Assembly: GCF_004684775.1 (NCBI RefSeq)
Contig: NZ_SRIC01000045.1
Location: 1-39,733 of the forward strand
DNA: 39,733 nt
Origin: Streptomyces sp. MZ04
GTDB lineage: Bacteria; Actinomycetota; Actinomycetes; Streptomycetales; Streptomycetaceae
Direction: 5' to 3'
The first letter of the stretch is position 1; every line of letters begins with the position of its first letter. The translations under genes were made by a program, and so were the position numbers. Positions 14,370 through 21,100 of the stretch are shown piece by piece. The notes beneath the pieces were generated by a model, which did no database searches, was not told where the DNA came from, and saw only the letters and a program-made list of their open reading frames with translations.

Positions 14370-14761
14370 GCCGCGACCTCCTTGCGGAGGGCATCCTCTA
14401 CCGCACGGAACGCCGTGACCACGTCGGATGCCGTTCGCTCGGGAGCGTCACTCCATGCCGGTACGTCCTCGATGCCGGCGTAGTAGGTCAACGCTTGGTT
14501 CGCGGAGATGACAAGCGCGAAGTGCCAGCCCACTACGTTGGGGTGGCCGGGATCGACGGCTTCCTCGCTGGGGGTGAGCGGGCTGCCGGTTGCGGCGATG
14601 TTGAGGGCGCCCTGGGCGCAGACCGCGCAGCGTCGGCGTGCCTTGCCGCGCTGCTTGCGGTAGAGGCTGCCCTTGTGGAGGCCGTTGCTTTCGATGACGG
14701 TGGCAGCCTTGTCGAGGACGTCGGCGACGTCGGTGACGGTGAGTGCGGTTGTGGTCGTCAT
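14366..14761 (-). CDS. DUF6197-like small protein, paralogue A
   Basis: A 131-residue protein from ATG 14761 (ATGA overlap). It aligns with its neighbour at 14758-15156: both open MTTTT, both have a helix then GLHxG, both have a CxxC-type pair followed by GAxNxAxxGSP, and both end WSDxPERTxxDVVxAFRxxxxxLRxExAA. The pattern (CxxGALNIA, then WSDAPERTASDVVTAFR) resembles the DUF6197 family common in Streptomyces and their phages. That family name is from memory and unconfirmed. The biochemical role is unknown. The pair probably arose by tandem duplication within the element. Confidence 0.6.
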   Translation of the reverse strand: MTTTTALTVTDVADVLDKAATVIESNGLHKGSLYRKQRGKARRRCAVCAQGALNIAATGSPLTPSEEAVDPGHPNVVGWHFALVISANQALTYYAGIEDVPAWSDAPERTASDVVTAFRAVEDALRKEVAA

Positions 14762-15156
14762 GCCGCTGCCTCCGCCCGGAGGTTGGTGGCGGTCTCGCGG
14801 AACGCCTGCACCACGTCGTCCTGGGTGCGTTCCGGATCGTCGGACCACCGCAAGACGGATCGGGGTGTCGGCGTGATGCCGATGTGGCGTGCTAGAGCGG
14901 CCGCTGCACTGTCGACCAGGGCGACAGCATGAGCGAGAGTGTCGTGGCCGCTGCCGTCGAGCATGGGGCTTCCGCAGACTGCGAAGTTGATGGCTCCGAG
15001 TGTGCAGACCGGGCAGTCACGGAGCGCCGTGCCCTGCTCGTACTGTTCGAAGTCGTACTGGTAGCCGCGATGCAGTCCGACGCGTTCGATGTGGTCGGCA
15101 GCCAGCTCGAGGATGTCGGCGAGCTGGGTGGTTGCGGGTTTGGTTGTGGTGGTCAT
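14758..15156 (-). CDS. DUF6197-like small protein, paralogue B
   Basis: A 132-residue protein from ATG 15156 (ATGA overlap with the preceding gene). The sequence LADILELAADHIERVGLHRG, then CPVCTLGAINFAVCGSP, then WSDDPERTQDDVVQAFRETA parallels paralogue A. It retains a CPVC pair where A has CAVC. Between the two motifs the copies differ greatly (DGSGHDTLAHAVALVDSAAA here against PNVVGWHFALVISANQALTY in A), so the duplication is old or under divergent selection. Confidence 0.6.
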   Translation of the reverse strand: MTTTTKPATTQLADILELAADHIERVGLHRGYQYDFEQYEQGTALRDCPVCTLGAINFAVCGSPMLDGSGHDTLAHAVALVDSAAAALARHIGITPTPRSVLRWSDDPERTQDDVVQAFRETATNLRAEAAA

Positions 15157-15341
15157 GCGGGCCTCCGGGTGGCGGTCGGCTGGTCGTCGAAGTCCTCGTC
15201 GCGTTCCTCGAGGCGCTGCCTGAGTTCGGTGTTCTCCTGCTGGAGCTCCCTGTTGGCCTGCTTGAGGCGCCGGACCTGGTAGCCCAGGCGGTCGAGGACG
15301 GCGCCCAGCTGTGTGAGGTCCATGTGTGTGGTCGCGTCCAT
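15153..15341 (-). CDS. Short coiled-coil protein
   Basis: A 62-residue protein. I chose ATG 15341 over GTG 15344 because GGAGG lies four bases before the ATG but only one base before the GTG. The centre (LGYQVRRLKQANRELQQENT, then ELRQRLEERDEDF) is a continuous leucine-zipper-like heptad. It probably dimerises; no DNA-binding region is obvious. Confidence 0.5.
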   Translation of the reverse strand: MDATTHMDLTQLGAVLDRLGYQVRRLKQANRELQQENTELRQRLEERDEDFDDQPTATRRPA

Positions 15342-15553
15342 CACGCCTCCCGCGAGTTGAGGTCGTCGGGGATGTCGATGTGGCCGTCGAGGATCGACTG
15401 GATGACGTCCGGGTCGGTGATCCAGGCCGGGACGCGGCGGGTGATGACGCCGACGCCGGAGAGGAGTCCGGGCAGGACGACCGGCGGGGCAGTGGCGGGC
15501 ATGGGTGGCAGCTCGTCCAGGACGGTGGGCCGCTCGGGGAGGATCGCGGTCAT
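15341..15553 (-). CDS. Hypothetical Pro-rich protein
   Basis: A 70-residue protein from ATG 15553 (ATGA overlap with the upstream stop). It reads MTAILPERPTVLDELPPMPA, then a hydrophobic stretch (VVLPGLLSGVGVI) too short for a clear membrane segment, and an acidic tail with PDVIQSILDGHIDIPDDL. No family was recognised. It is supported mainly by its position and coupling. Confidence 0.4.
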   Translation of the reverse strand: MTAILPERPTVLDELPPMPATAPPVVLPGLLSGVGVITRRVPAWITDPDVIQSILDGHIDIPDDLNSREA

Positions 15554-15744
15554 GACGCGGCCTGCTTTTCCTGCCAGCGGCGGAAGTTGGCGTACCGGGC
15601 GTGGACCTTGACGACGTGGTCGAGGTATTCCTCCGTCGTCCACGGCTTCAGCCCGTGCGCGCGACGCCCCCACTCCTGCTCGACGGCGATCAGCGACTCT
15701 TCTTCCAGGTCCGCTAAGGGCCGGGACTCCATCACGGTGGCCAT
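15550..15744 (-). CDS. Hypothetical small helical protein
   Basis: A 64-residue protein. ATG 15744 directly follows the TAG of the upstream gene. It reads MATVMESRPLADLEEESLIA, then VEQEWGRRAHGLKPWTTEEY, then LDHVVKVHARYANFRRWQEK. It is acidic in the first half and basic/aromatic in the second. No family was recognised. Confidence 0.5.
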   Translation of the reverse strand: MATVMESRPLADLEEESLIAVEQEWGRRAHGLKPWTTEEYLDHVVKVHARYANFRRWQEKQAAS

Positions 15745-16503
15745 CTACGCCACCGCCTTCGTGCTGCGGGCGGCGTCGTACATGTCGATGCCGTGGCGGA
15801 TCGCGAAGCAGGAGTGCAGGAAGCCGGGCGTGTAGTCCTTCATCCGCCACTCGTGCCAGTCGGAGAAGTAGTACGGCTGACCTGACTCGTCACCCTCGGG
15901 CAGGTACGAGAAGTCGAAGAGGGCGCGGTGGGCCTCGGACTCGTATTCGATGTTGTAGTCGGCCATGTCGCTGAAGAAGTGGCCTTCGACCGCCTCGCGC
16001 AGCTGCCGGTTGGCGTTCCTCCACTGCGGCCGGATCTGGCGGGCCAGCTCGCGACGGATATCGGGCATGGCGCCCACCTCCGCCAGCGTGTAGCCGAGCT
16101 GCTGGGCGTGCTTGACGAGGCGATCGTCTAGGTCGTCACGCATCCACTGCGCGAGCGTCGAGGCGACCTCGCCCTTGAAGAGGTCCGGTTCGAAGCCCTT
16201 GATCTCGTCACGTCCGGCGCGGACCTCCTCCGACCAGTAGCCGGGGTTGATCTGCCCGGTGAGGGCGGTGCGCCGGAACAGGTCGAACATGTCCTCGATG
16301 GCGTCGATGTCGAAGTGGAACGTCCAGCCCGCCTTCACGACCAGGTTGTACGGCCACGTGATCAGTTCGAAGGGGCCGATGCGTCCCGGCGCCGGGGTCT
16401 CGAACCGCAGATGCCGGTACAGGCCGTCCTCACGCTTCACGGTCATCTCGTGCTTGGCGGTGTCACGGGCGAACCGCTCGGCGATCTTCGGGTAGTCACT
16501 CAT
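15745..16503 (-). CDS. Conserved actinophage early protein, unknown function
   Basis: A 252-residue protein. ATG 16503 (MSDYPKIAERFARDTAKHEM) overlaps the preceding stop by four bases. The opening, then DGLYRHLRF, then ELITWPYNLVVKAGWTFHFD, then DMFDLFR, then INPGYWSEEV, is a signature I recognise from many Streptomyces phages and prophages, where it is always annotated hypothetical. No catalytic motif is evident. The sequence mixes beta-rich N-terminal and helical C-terminal halves (QWMRDDLDDRLVKHAQQLGY). It marks the element as part of the Streptomyces temperate-phage early-gene pool. Confidence 0.65.
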   Translation of the reverse strand: MSDYPKIAERFARDTAKHEMTVKREDGLYRHLRFETPAPGRIGPFELITWPYNLVVKAGWTFHFDIDAIEDMFDLFRRTALTGQINPGYWSEEVRAGRDEIKGFEPDLFKGEVASTLAQWMRDDLDDRLVKHAQQLGYTLAEVGAMPDIRRELARQIRPQWRNANRQLREAVEGHFFSDMADYNIEYESEAHRALFDFSYLPEGDESGQPYYFSDWHEWRMKDYTPGFLHSCFAIRHGIDMYDAARSTKAVA

Positions 16504-16817
16504 GCCGCCGCCTCCGCAAGGAGAGAGAGGTTGGGGGCGTAGGCGACAAGCTCGATCTTGCAGTCGGCCACCGTGGCGTGCCCGGTGAGGACCATGGCCG
16601 TATCGGCGGAGTGCAGGTTGCGGCGGACAGACTCCGGGTCGATACCCAGCGCGTCCCTCCACGCCTCGAACACCGTGAGGTCACCGTGCACTTCGAGGTT
16701 CAGCCGATTCGGGGAGCGCCTGGAGATCAACACGTTCACGGCCGGAAGGTCCGGGTGATCGGCGGCCAGGAGCCGCAGCAACGCCAGAGGAGCGGAAAGG
16801 TCAGCGAACGTGGTCAT
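16500..16817 (-). CDS. Hypothetical early-region protein
   Basis: A 105-residue protein. ATG 16817 (MTTFADLSAPLALLRLLAAD) overlaps the upstream stop by four bases, and I chose it because the longer upstream frame only reads through neighbouring genes. It has a helical start, then NVLISRRSPNRLNLEVHGDL and TVFEAWRDALGIDPESVRRN. No family was recognised. Confidence 0.5.
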   Translation of the reverse strand: MTTFADLSAPLALLRLLAADHPDLPAVNVLISRRSPNRLNLEVHGDLTVFEAWRDALGIDPESVRRNLHSADTAMVLTGHATVADCKIELVAYAPNLSLLAEAAA

Positions 16818-17044
16818 GCGGCACCTCCGGGGTGCGGCTTTGCGGGCTGGCTGTAGTTCCGGCCGCGCAGGTCGGGGTCGATGTCGAGGAAGTCGTGCCA
16901 CTGGACCCACTGCTCCGGGGAAGGCTCGGTGCCGCGTTCGGTGAGGTGCTGCACGGCGTGCGCACGGAGCTCGGCGAGCTGCCCTTCCAACACGGTCAGC
17001 GGCACGTCCAGGGCGGCGATGTCGCGGGACGGAGTCGTCGTCAT
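16814..17044 (-). CDS. Hypothetical early-region protein
   Basis: A 76-residue protein from ATG 17044 (ATGA overlap). It has a helical N-terminal half (LTVLEGQLAELRAHAVQHLT), then PEQWVQWHDFLDIDPDLRGR and a Pro-rich tail. No family was recognised; it is supported by coupling on both sides. Confidence 0.5.
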   Translation of the reverse strand: MTTTPSRDIAALDVPLTVLEGQLAELRAHAVQHLTERGTEPSPEQWVQWHDFLDIDPDLRGRNYSQPAKPHPGGAA

Positions 17045-17655
17045 GCCTGCCCACCCGCCTCGGTGCCGTCAGCGATGCGGGCCATGCGGTCGGCGATCTG
17101 CTCGGCCACCTCCGCACCAGCGCGGTCGCCGCGTTCGTCAGCGGCATCGAACAGTTCCGACGCCACGCCCTCGGCCTCCCGCAGCGCCGCCTCGCGGACG
17201 GTTGCGTCACGCTTGGCGAGGACACGGAGCGCGTCGTCCGGCTTCGTCGCAGTCCACGTGGTCGCCTGGGAAAGCAGGTAGAGGGCGCCAAGCGCGTTAC
17301 TGCCGGGGTCCTCAAGGTCGTAGCAGAGGGAGCCGAGAGCGGCCCGCGCTTCGACGGCCACCTTCTCCAGCTCGTCGACCCGCTTCCGCGCTTCGACGCG
17401 TTCGGCGCGGGCCGCGGCCAACTCGGCGAGGAGCGCAGGCACGTCCTCGGCGGCGTGGGTGATGAACTCGCGGTCGGCGTCGGCGTCCTCGCCGTCTCCG
17501 AGGTTGAGCGTGCCGACCCCGCGGAGGTACGGTCCGCCCGTGTAGGCGTAGAAGTCCTTGCCGTAGTCGGCGTACTCCACCCACGGGCCGGGCGTTGCGG
17601 CCTCGGCGCGGTTACGGATCTCGGTTTCGCGCTCCGGCGACAGGCGGGCGGTCAT
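17041..17655 (-). CDS. Ead/Ea22-like phage protein
   Basis: A 204-residue protein from ATG 17655 (ATGA overlap). The N-terminus reads RAEAATPGPWVEY, then DREFITHAAEDVPALLAELA. This is the typical Ead/Ea22-type block (AxxAATPGPW, then FIAxAxPxxVxxLLxxLxxAxA) carried in early regions of many phages. The C-terminal half is alanine/glutamate-rich and helical, likely coiled-coil. The function of this family is not established; lambda Ea22 is dispensable and linked to early lytic or lysogenic behaviour. Confidence 0.65.
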   Translation of the reverse strand: MTARLSPERETEIRNRAEAATPGPWVEYADYGKDFYAYTGGPYLRGVGTLNLGDGEDADADREFITHAAEDVPALLAELAAARAERVEARKRVDELEKVAVEARAALGSLCYDLEDPGSNALGALYLLSQATTWTATKPDDALRVLAKRDATVREAALREAEGVASELFDAADERGDRAGAEVAEQIADRMARIADGTEAGGQA

Positions 17656-17915
17656 GCCGGCTCACCGCCGTCACCCAGCACGAGGACCTCGTCCTCGGTG
17701 ATGCTGCGGATCGTCCGCAGGTCCTCTTCCAGCGTCGACAGCTGAACGCGCATCCGTCCGTTCGCGTCCGCCAGGAAGATCACCCGGCTGTTCGAGAAGG
17801 AGATGTCGTGCGCCGCGATCCGCTCAATGTGGCCCGACATCCAGGTCAGTTCATACAGATCGGGCTCCAGCGGCTCATGGCCTGCCGGTTCGGGAGTGGG
17901 AGATGATGAAGGCAT
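17652..17915 (-). CDS. Hypothetical early-region protein
   Basis: An 87-residue protein from ATG 17915. The region LYELTWMSGHIERIAAHDIS, then FSNSRVIFLADANGRMRVQL, suggests a small beta-barrel fold; the ends are disordered. TGAAGG-type purines lie upstream. It is the first gene of the long unit after a weak hairpin at 17972-17991. Confidence 0.5.
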   Translation of the reverse strand: MPSSSPTPEPAGHEPLEPDLYELTWMSGHIERIAAHDISFSNSRVIFLADANGRMRVQLSTLEEDLRTIRSITEDEVLVLGDGGEPA

Positions 17916-17971
17916 CGAGCTCTGCCTTTCTCTTCTGGAGATGGTGAAGGTGGTGCTCGTAGGCCCTGGCT

Positions 17972-17991
17972 GCCGGGCTTAGGCCCCCGGC
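17972..17991 (-). terminator. Weak hairpin between the excisionase-like gene and the early unit
   Basis: Six-bp stem GCCGGG / CCCGGC with an 8-nt loop in the 94-bp gap after the excisionase-like stop (minus strand). It is a possible partial terminator only. Confidence 0.3.
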
Positions 17992-18009
17992 GGTTGGGGC
18001 CGCATGCCG

Positions 18010-18288
18010 CTAGGCGGCGGGGCGGAGCTCGGCGGCCCGGAGAGCGCGGACCTTGTCCTGGGCCTTGGCGTTCTTGCGGCCGAACTCGTGGATGCGCTGC
18101 CGGTCCCGCTTCGAGGTGACGACGCTGCGGCCGGGCTTCGACTCGATACCGAGACCCTTGATGCGGCGGCGTACCGTGTCGACGCTGCACTTCAGGACGT
18201 AGGCCGTCTCCTGGACGCTCATGTATTCCTGGTTCGGGTCATCCGGCGGCTTGGGGCGGCCGTATCGGAGGTACTTCTCGCTGGGCAC
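18010..18288 (-). CDS. Excisionase-like winged HTH protein
   Basis: A 92-residue protein from GTG 18288, chosen because AGAAGGAG lies seven bases before it. The core YMSVQETAYVLKCSVDTVRR, then RIKGLGIESKPGRSVVTSKR, then RQRIHEFGR is a MerR/excisionase-type winged helix (MSVxEaAxxLxxSxxTVRRRI...G). It overlaps the Xre gene by 50 bases in another frame. Placed in the immunity block near a tyrosine integrase, it is a reasonable excisionase (RDF) candidate, but it could equally be an early-gene activator. Confidence 0.65.
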   Translation of the reverse strand: MPSEKYLRYGRPKPPDDPNQEYMSVQETAYVLKCSVDTVRRRIKGLGIESKPGRSVVTSKRDRQRIHEFGRKNAKAQDKVRALRAAELRPAA

Positions 18289-18538
18289 CGGTGTGCTCCT
18301 TCTGGGGTGGGGTCTCGGGTGGGGCCAAGAGTTCTGTCTGGCTCGCCCCCAGGGCCGTTCGCAGCCGCTGGTAGCGCTCGGGTCTCATGCGGGTGCGGGT
18401 GCCGTTTTCGATGTGGCTGAGGTAGCGGCGGCTGATGCCTGCGGTCTCGGCCAGGTCGGCGACTTCGACGCCCGCCGCCTTACGCAGTTCACGGACTCTG
18501 GGCCCGTTCACCGTGTAGGTGGTTGGGGGTTGGTGCAT
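18239..18538 (-). CDS. Xre/Cro-CI-type HTH regulator (minus strand)
   Basis: A 99-residue protein from ATG 18538. The HTH occupies residues about 12-65: PRVRELRKAAGVEVADLAET, then AGISRRYLSHIENGTRTRMR, then RYQRLRTALGAS. It is a lambda-repressor-fold regulator with recognition helix SRRYLSHIENG. It is divergent from a second Xre-like gene across 177 bp filled with CTAGCCC-type repeats, the layout of a cI/cro switch. Its own tail (residues 75-99) is Pro-rich and read in a different frame from the overlapping downstream gene. Which of the two regulators maintains lysogeny cannot be told. Confidence 0.75.
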   Translation of the reverse strand: MHQPPTTYTVNGPRVRELRKAAGVEVADLAETAGISRRYLSHIENGTRTRMRPERYQRLRTALGASQTELLAPPETPPQKEHTGAQREVPPIRPPQAAG

Positions 18539-18715
18539 GAGTAGAAGTTAGCCCTAGTTAGCTCGCCTGCCTAGCCCTAGTTCGGCATTTTGGGGCTAGT
18601 TTTTCTCGATCTAGCTAGCCCTAAGGCGGCATATGCACATCAGTGCAGGTCAAAGATTCAGCCTTAGATGGCCCCGGTCCTGGCTGGCCCTGGCTGGCCC
18701 TGCGAAGATGGGGCT
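18539..18715. promoter_or_regulatory. Immunity-region operator cluster with repeated CTAGCCC motifs
   Basis: Between the divergent Xre genes there is TAGCCCTAGTT at 18549-18559 and 18572-18582 (23 bp apart), an inverted half-copy GGGGCTAG at 18592-18599, and CTAGCCCTAA at 18615-18624. CTAG is rare in high-GC Streptomyces DNA, so this concentration is not accidental. The decamer TGGCTGGCCC is repeated in tandem at 18681-18700. A likely set of repressor operators flanking both promoters. Confidence 0.7.
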
Positions 18716-19129
18716 ATGTCGACAGACCTCGGGCGACTCGCCGCAGCTGTGAAGTCCCGCCGGCTCGCCCTCTACACGTCCCGCGTGGCCGCCGCGCAAT
18801 CCGTCGGCATCTCCAAGGACACCTGGAAGCGCGTCGAGGACGGCGAGATCGTCCGCGACGGCACCTACGTAAAGATCGACGAAGCTCTGAAGTGGGCGCC
18901 CGGAAGCTGCGCCGCCATCCTCGAAGGACGCACGGCGATGCCCGTCCAGGATGTCGAGGGCGAGCCCGGCACCGTGACCACGACCGTCTCCGGCGAAGCC
19001 CTGAACGACGAAGTCGTGCGCGACGTCGTCCAGCTCGCGTCAATCGCGACTACAGGCCTGCCAGCGGACGAGATCCGCGCACTCGCCAACCGCGTAGTCC
19101 ACGACCTCAAGAAGCTTGGCCTGATCTGA
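18716..19129 (+). CDS. Xre-like HTH regulator (plus strand), candidate lysogeny repressor
   Basis: A 137-residue protein. I chose ATG 18716 (MSTDLGRLAAAVKSRRLALY) over the ATG 16 codons upstream, which would lie in the repeat region. The HTH reads VAAAQSVGISKDTWKRVEDG, followed by VRDGTYVKIDEALKWAPGSC and AAILEGR, a Streptomyces-type helix-turn-helix domain. The C-terminal half (TVTTTVSGEALNDEVVRDVV, then IRALANRVVHDLKKLGLI) is probably a dimerisation helix. It is transcribed toward the integrase, as are many actinophage immunity repressors. Confidence 0.7.
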   Translation: MSTDLGRLAAAVKSRRLALYTSRVAAAQSVGISKDTWKRVEDGEIVRDGTYVKIDEALKWAPGSCAAILEGRTAMPVQDVEGEPGTVTTTVSGEALNDEVVRDVVQLASIATTGLPADEIRALANRVVHDLKKLGLI

Positions 19130-19292
19130 CGGAAGTTCACCCTAAAGGCGTACAACCATTTGCATTTACGGATCCGTTACTTGCTCTCCGCATCCGTACT
19201 GGGTCGTAGGTGGCCCCAAGTGGCCCTAGGCGTGGCAGAGTCGGCAGTGACAACACCCTTGGAGGCTCCTGCTAACCCAGACTGGGGGAGCC
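19130..19292. promoter_or_regulatory. Intergenic stretch with operator-like half-repeats
   Basis: ACCCTAAAGG at 19139 resembles GCCCTAAGG of the immunity region, and GTGGCCC occurs at 19210 and 19220, followed by CTAGG. These may be a further, weaker operator set before the small ORF and integrase. No clear -35/-10 was identified. Confidence 0.35.
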
Positions 19293-19487
19293 ATGCACAG
19301 AGATGCGGTCATAGCTGAATACGGGCCGGGTTTCAATGGAAGCGCGGTCAGGTCCGGCGACAGGATCGTGTGCGTCATCCCGCCACAACTGAACAAGCGC
19401 GTAAGGAAGTCGATGCGCCAGAACCTGCGTCAGCTCGGGGAGGACTGCGGCGAATGCCGCCACTGCCCCATCGGCAGTCCGAGCTAG
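19293..19487 (+). CDS. Small Cys-containing ORF upstream of the integrase
   Basis: A 64-residue frame starting at ATG 19293 with GGGGGAG three bases upstream, a strong ribosome site. The sequence reads MHRDAVIAEYGPGFNGSAVR, then RIVCVIPPQLNKRVRKSMRQ, then NLRQLGEDCGECRHCPIGSP. The tail contains CxxCxxC. No family was recognised. The good ribosome site and cotranscription with the integrase favour a real gene. Confidence 0.5.
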   Translation: MHRDAVIAEYGPGFNGSAVRSGDRIVCVIPPQLNKRVRKSMRQNLRQLGEDCGECRHCPIGSPS

Positions 19488-19568
19488 CGCATCATGATTG
19501 ACGCGGAGCCTAGGCGGTAGGGGTACCTGCCAGGCGACCGCGCCGGATCACGGAGGGGCGGCCAAGGG

Positions 19569-21038
19569 ATGGCGAGACGCTCGACAGACGTCTACACGGA
19601 GTGGCGCGGGGGCACCTGCCGTGTGAAGTGGTGGACCGGCGAGTACCTCGCCTCGGGCCGCAAACGCTTCGAATCCGAGGGCGGCTTCCTCGACGAGGAG
19701 AGCGCTCGGGAGTACGGCCTCAATCAGCGCACCGACATCCGCCGCGGCGACTACATCTCCGTCAAGGACGGGTCCATGCCGCTGTCCGACTGGTCGGAAG
19801 CATGGTTTTCGTCTCTGAGCTTGGCGCACCTGTCGCTGCGCAACTACCGCTCCGCGCTCACTGCGCACATCAAACCGTTCTTCGACCGGAAGACCGTCGG
19901 GGACCTCACCATTCTCGACGAGCGGGCGTTCAAGGCGTACCTGGTAAGGAATCTCAAGAGCCAGAACAGCCGTGACGTCGTGTACTCCGTCTTCAGCATG
20001 ATGATGGAGGATGCCGTCACGCTGGGGCTGCGGAAGACGTCTCCGGTCGAACGGAAGCGGCGCCGTGGGCAGTACAAGAGGAAGCCCCGTGAGCGCAAGA
20101 AGGACATGCAGATCGCCGTCGTGGACCGTCTCGCCCGCAACGCGGAGATCGTGTTCGGCTACTCCGGCTACGTCCTCGTGTGGACCATGGCCATGACCGG
20201 GATGCGCCCCGGTGAACTGTTCGGCCTGACCCGCGAGTACTGCTATCCGGCGTGGCCCGCGGCTGACCTGCGAGCCGACGAGAACGAGGCCGAGCGGTAC
20301 GACGACGACCTGGAGCGGTACGGCCAGGGGGACGAGCTGCTGCCCGCCATCCGCGTCGAGCGGCAAGTACAGTACGAAAAGGGCGTCCTGGGCTTCTACC
20401 CGCCCAAGTACGCCTCCTACAGGACTTTGGTGATCCCCCCGTTCCTGGGCTCGATGCTGGAGACGCTCCAGGCCAGCCACGACAGCGAGTACGTGTTCAC
20501 GGCCGTCGAGGGCGGATGCCTGGGGAAGGTGAAGTTCAGCGAGCAGTACTGGCGGCCCATCGCCGACGGGCGCCTTGCCCGGAGCGGGCCGCGCGTGGTG
20601 CGCCCTCGTGCCGAGATACCCGAGGTGCCGTCGTTCAAGGGCAAGCGGTTCTACCTGATCCGGCACGGGCACAAGGCGTGGCTCGACGAGGACGGCCACC
20701 CCCGCAACGTCGTCGAGTCCCGCATGGGGCATGAACTGCAGGGCGTGGAGGGGATCTACAGCAATCTGACTCCGGCCATGGAGCGCTCTGTGGTGGCAGC
20801 ACTGCAGCGGCGTTGGGAGGACTACCGCTCGTCCCTCACCGGTGAGGAGGCGGCGGAGGTGCGTCCGCGGGTGCTGAACCCTTCGGTGGCGGCGCTGGTT
20901 CGAGATGCGCTGCGCCGGGGCATCACGCAGCCGGCTCGGGTGGTCGACGAGGTCCGTATGGTGCTGCCGGAGGCCAGGCAGCCCGCTGTGTGGACGGCGC
21001 TGAGCCGGGAGAAAAGAAAAGACCCCGGTGGGGTCTGA
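19569..21038 (+). CDS. int: Tyrosine site-specific integrase
   Basis: A 489-residue protein, ATG 19569. Residues about 70-150 are the SAM-like core-binding domain (LSDWSEAWFSSLSLAHLSLR, then AHIKPFFDRKTVGDLTI). The catalytic domain has Arg213 in MTGMRPGELFGL, Lys280 in the PPKYASYRTLVIP hairpin, YLIR at 362-365 where HxxR is usual (Tyr in place of His), GH at 387-388 in ESRMGH, and the nucleophile Tyr397 in GIYSN. It integrates and, with an RDF, excises the element. The gene points at the junction 90 bp downstream, and its last codons contain a terminator for the opposite strand. Its size and SRMGH/IYSN block are typical of Streptomyces prophage and ICE integrases. Confidence 0.9.
   Translation: MARRSTDVYTEWRGGTCRVKWWTGEYLASGRKRFESEGGFLDEESAREYGLNQRTDIRRGDYISVKDGSMPLSDWSEAWFSSLSLAHLSLRNYRSALTAHIKPFFDRKTVGDLTILDERAFKAYLVRNLKSQNSRDVVYSVFSMMMEDAVTLGLRKTSPVERKRRRGQYKRKPRERKKDMQIAVVDRLARNAEIVFGYSGYVLVWTMAMTGMRPGELFGLTREYCYPAWPAADLRADENEAERYDDDLERYGQGDELLPAIRVERQVQYEKGVLGFYPPKYASYRTLVIPPFLGSMLETLQASHDSEYVFTAVEGGCLGKVKFSEQYWRPIADGRLARSGPRVVRPRAEIPEVPSFKGKRFYLIRHGHKAWLDEDGHPRNVVESRMGHELQGVEGIYSNLTPAMERSVVAALQRRWEDYRSSLTGEEAAEVRPRVLNPSVAALVRDALRRGITQPARVVDEVRMVLPEARQPAVWTALSREKRKDPGGV
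21011..21036 (-). terminator. Minus-strand intrinsic terminator inside the integrase 3' end
   Basis: Stem AGACCCC / GGGGTCT (7 bp, 3-nt loop); on the minus strand it is followed by TTTTCTTTTC. It would stop transcripts coming from the chitinase promoter about 70 bp after the truncated stop. Confidence 0.8.
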
Positions 21039-21050
21039 GAGGTGGGGTCG

Positions 21051-21069
21051 GTTTCCCACTCGTTTCCCA
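21051..21069. repeat. Two GTTTCCCA direct repeats beside the junction
   Basis: GTTTCCCA at 21051-21058 and 21062-21069 (11-bp period) lie between the integrase stop and the chitinase remnant. They are placed where integrase arm-type binding sites are expected. Function inferred. Confidence 0.4.
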
Positions 21070-21100
21070 TCAGGGGTTCCTGGTGGAACTGCCGTACTGG

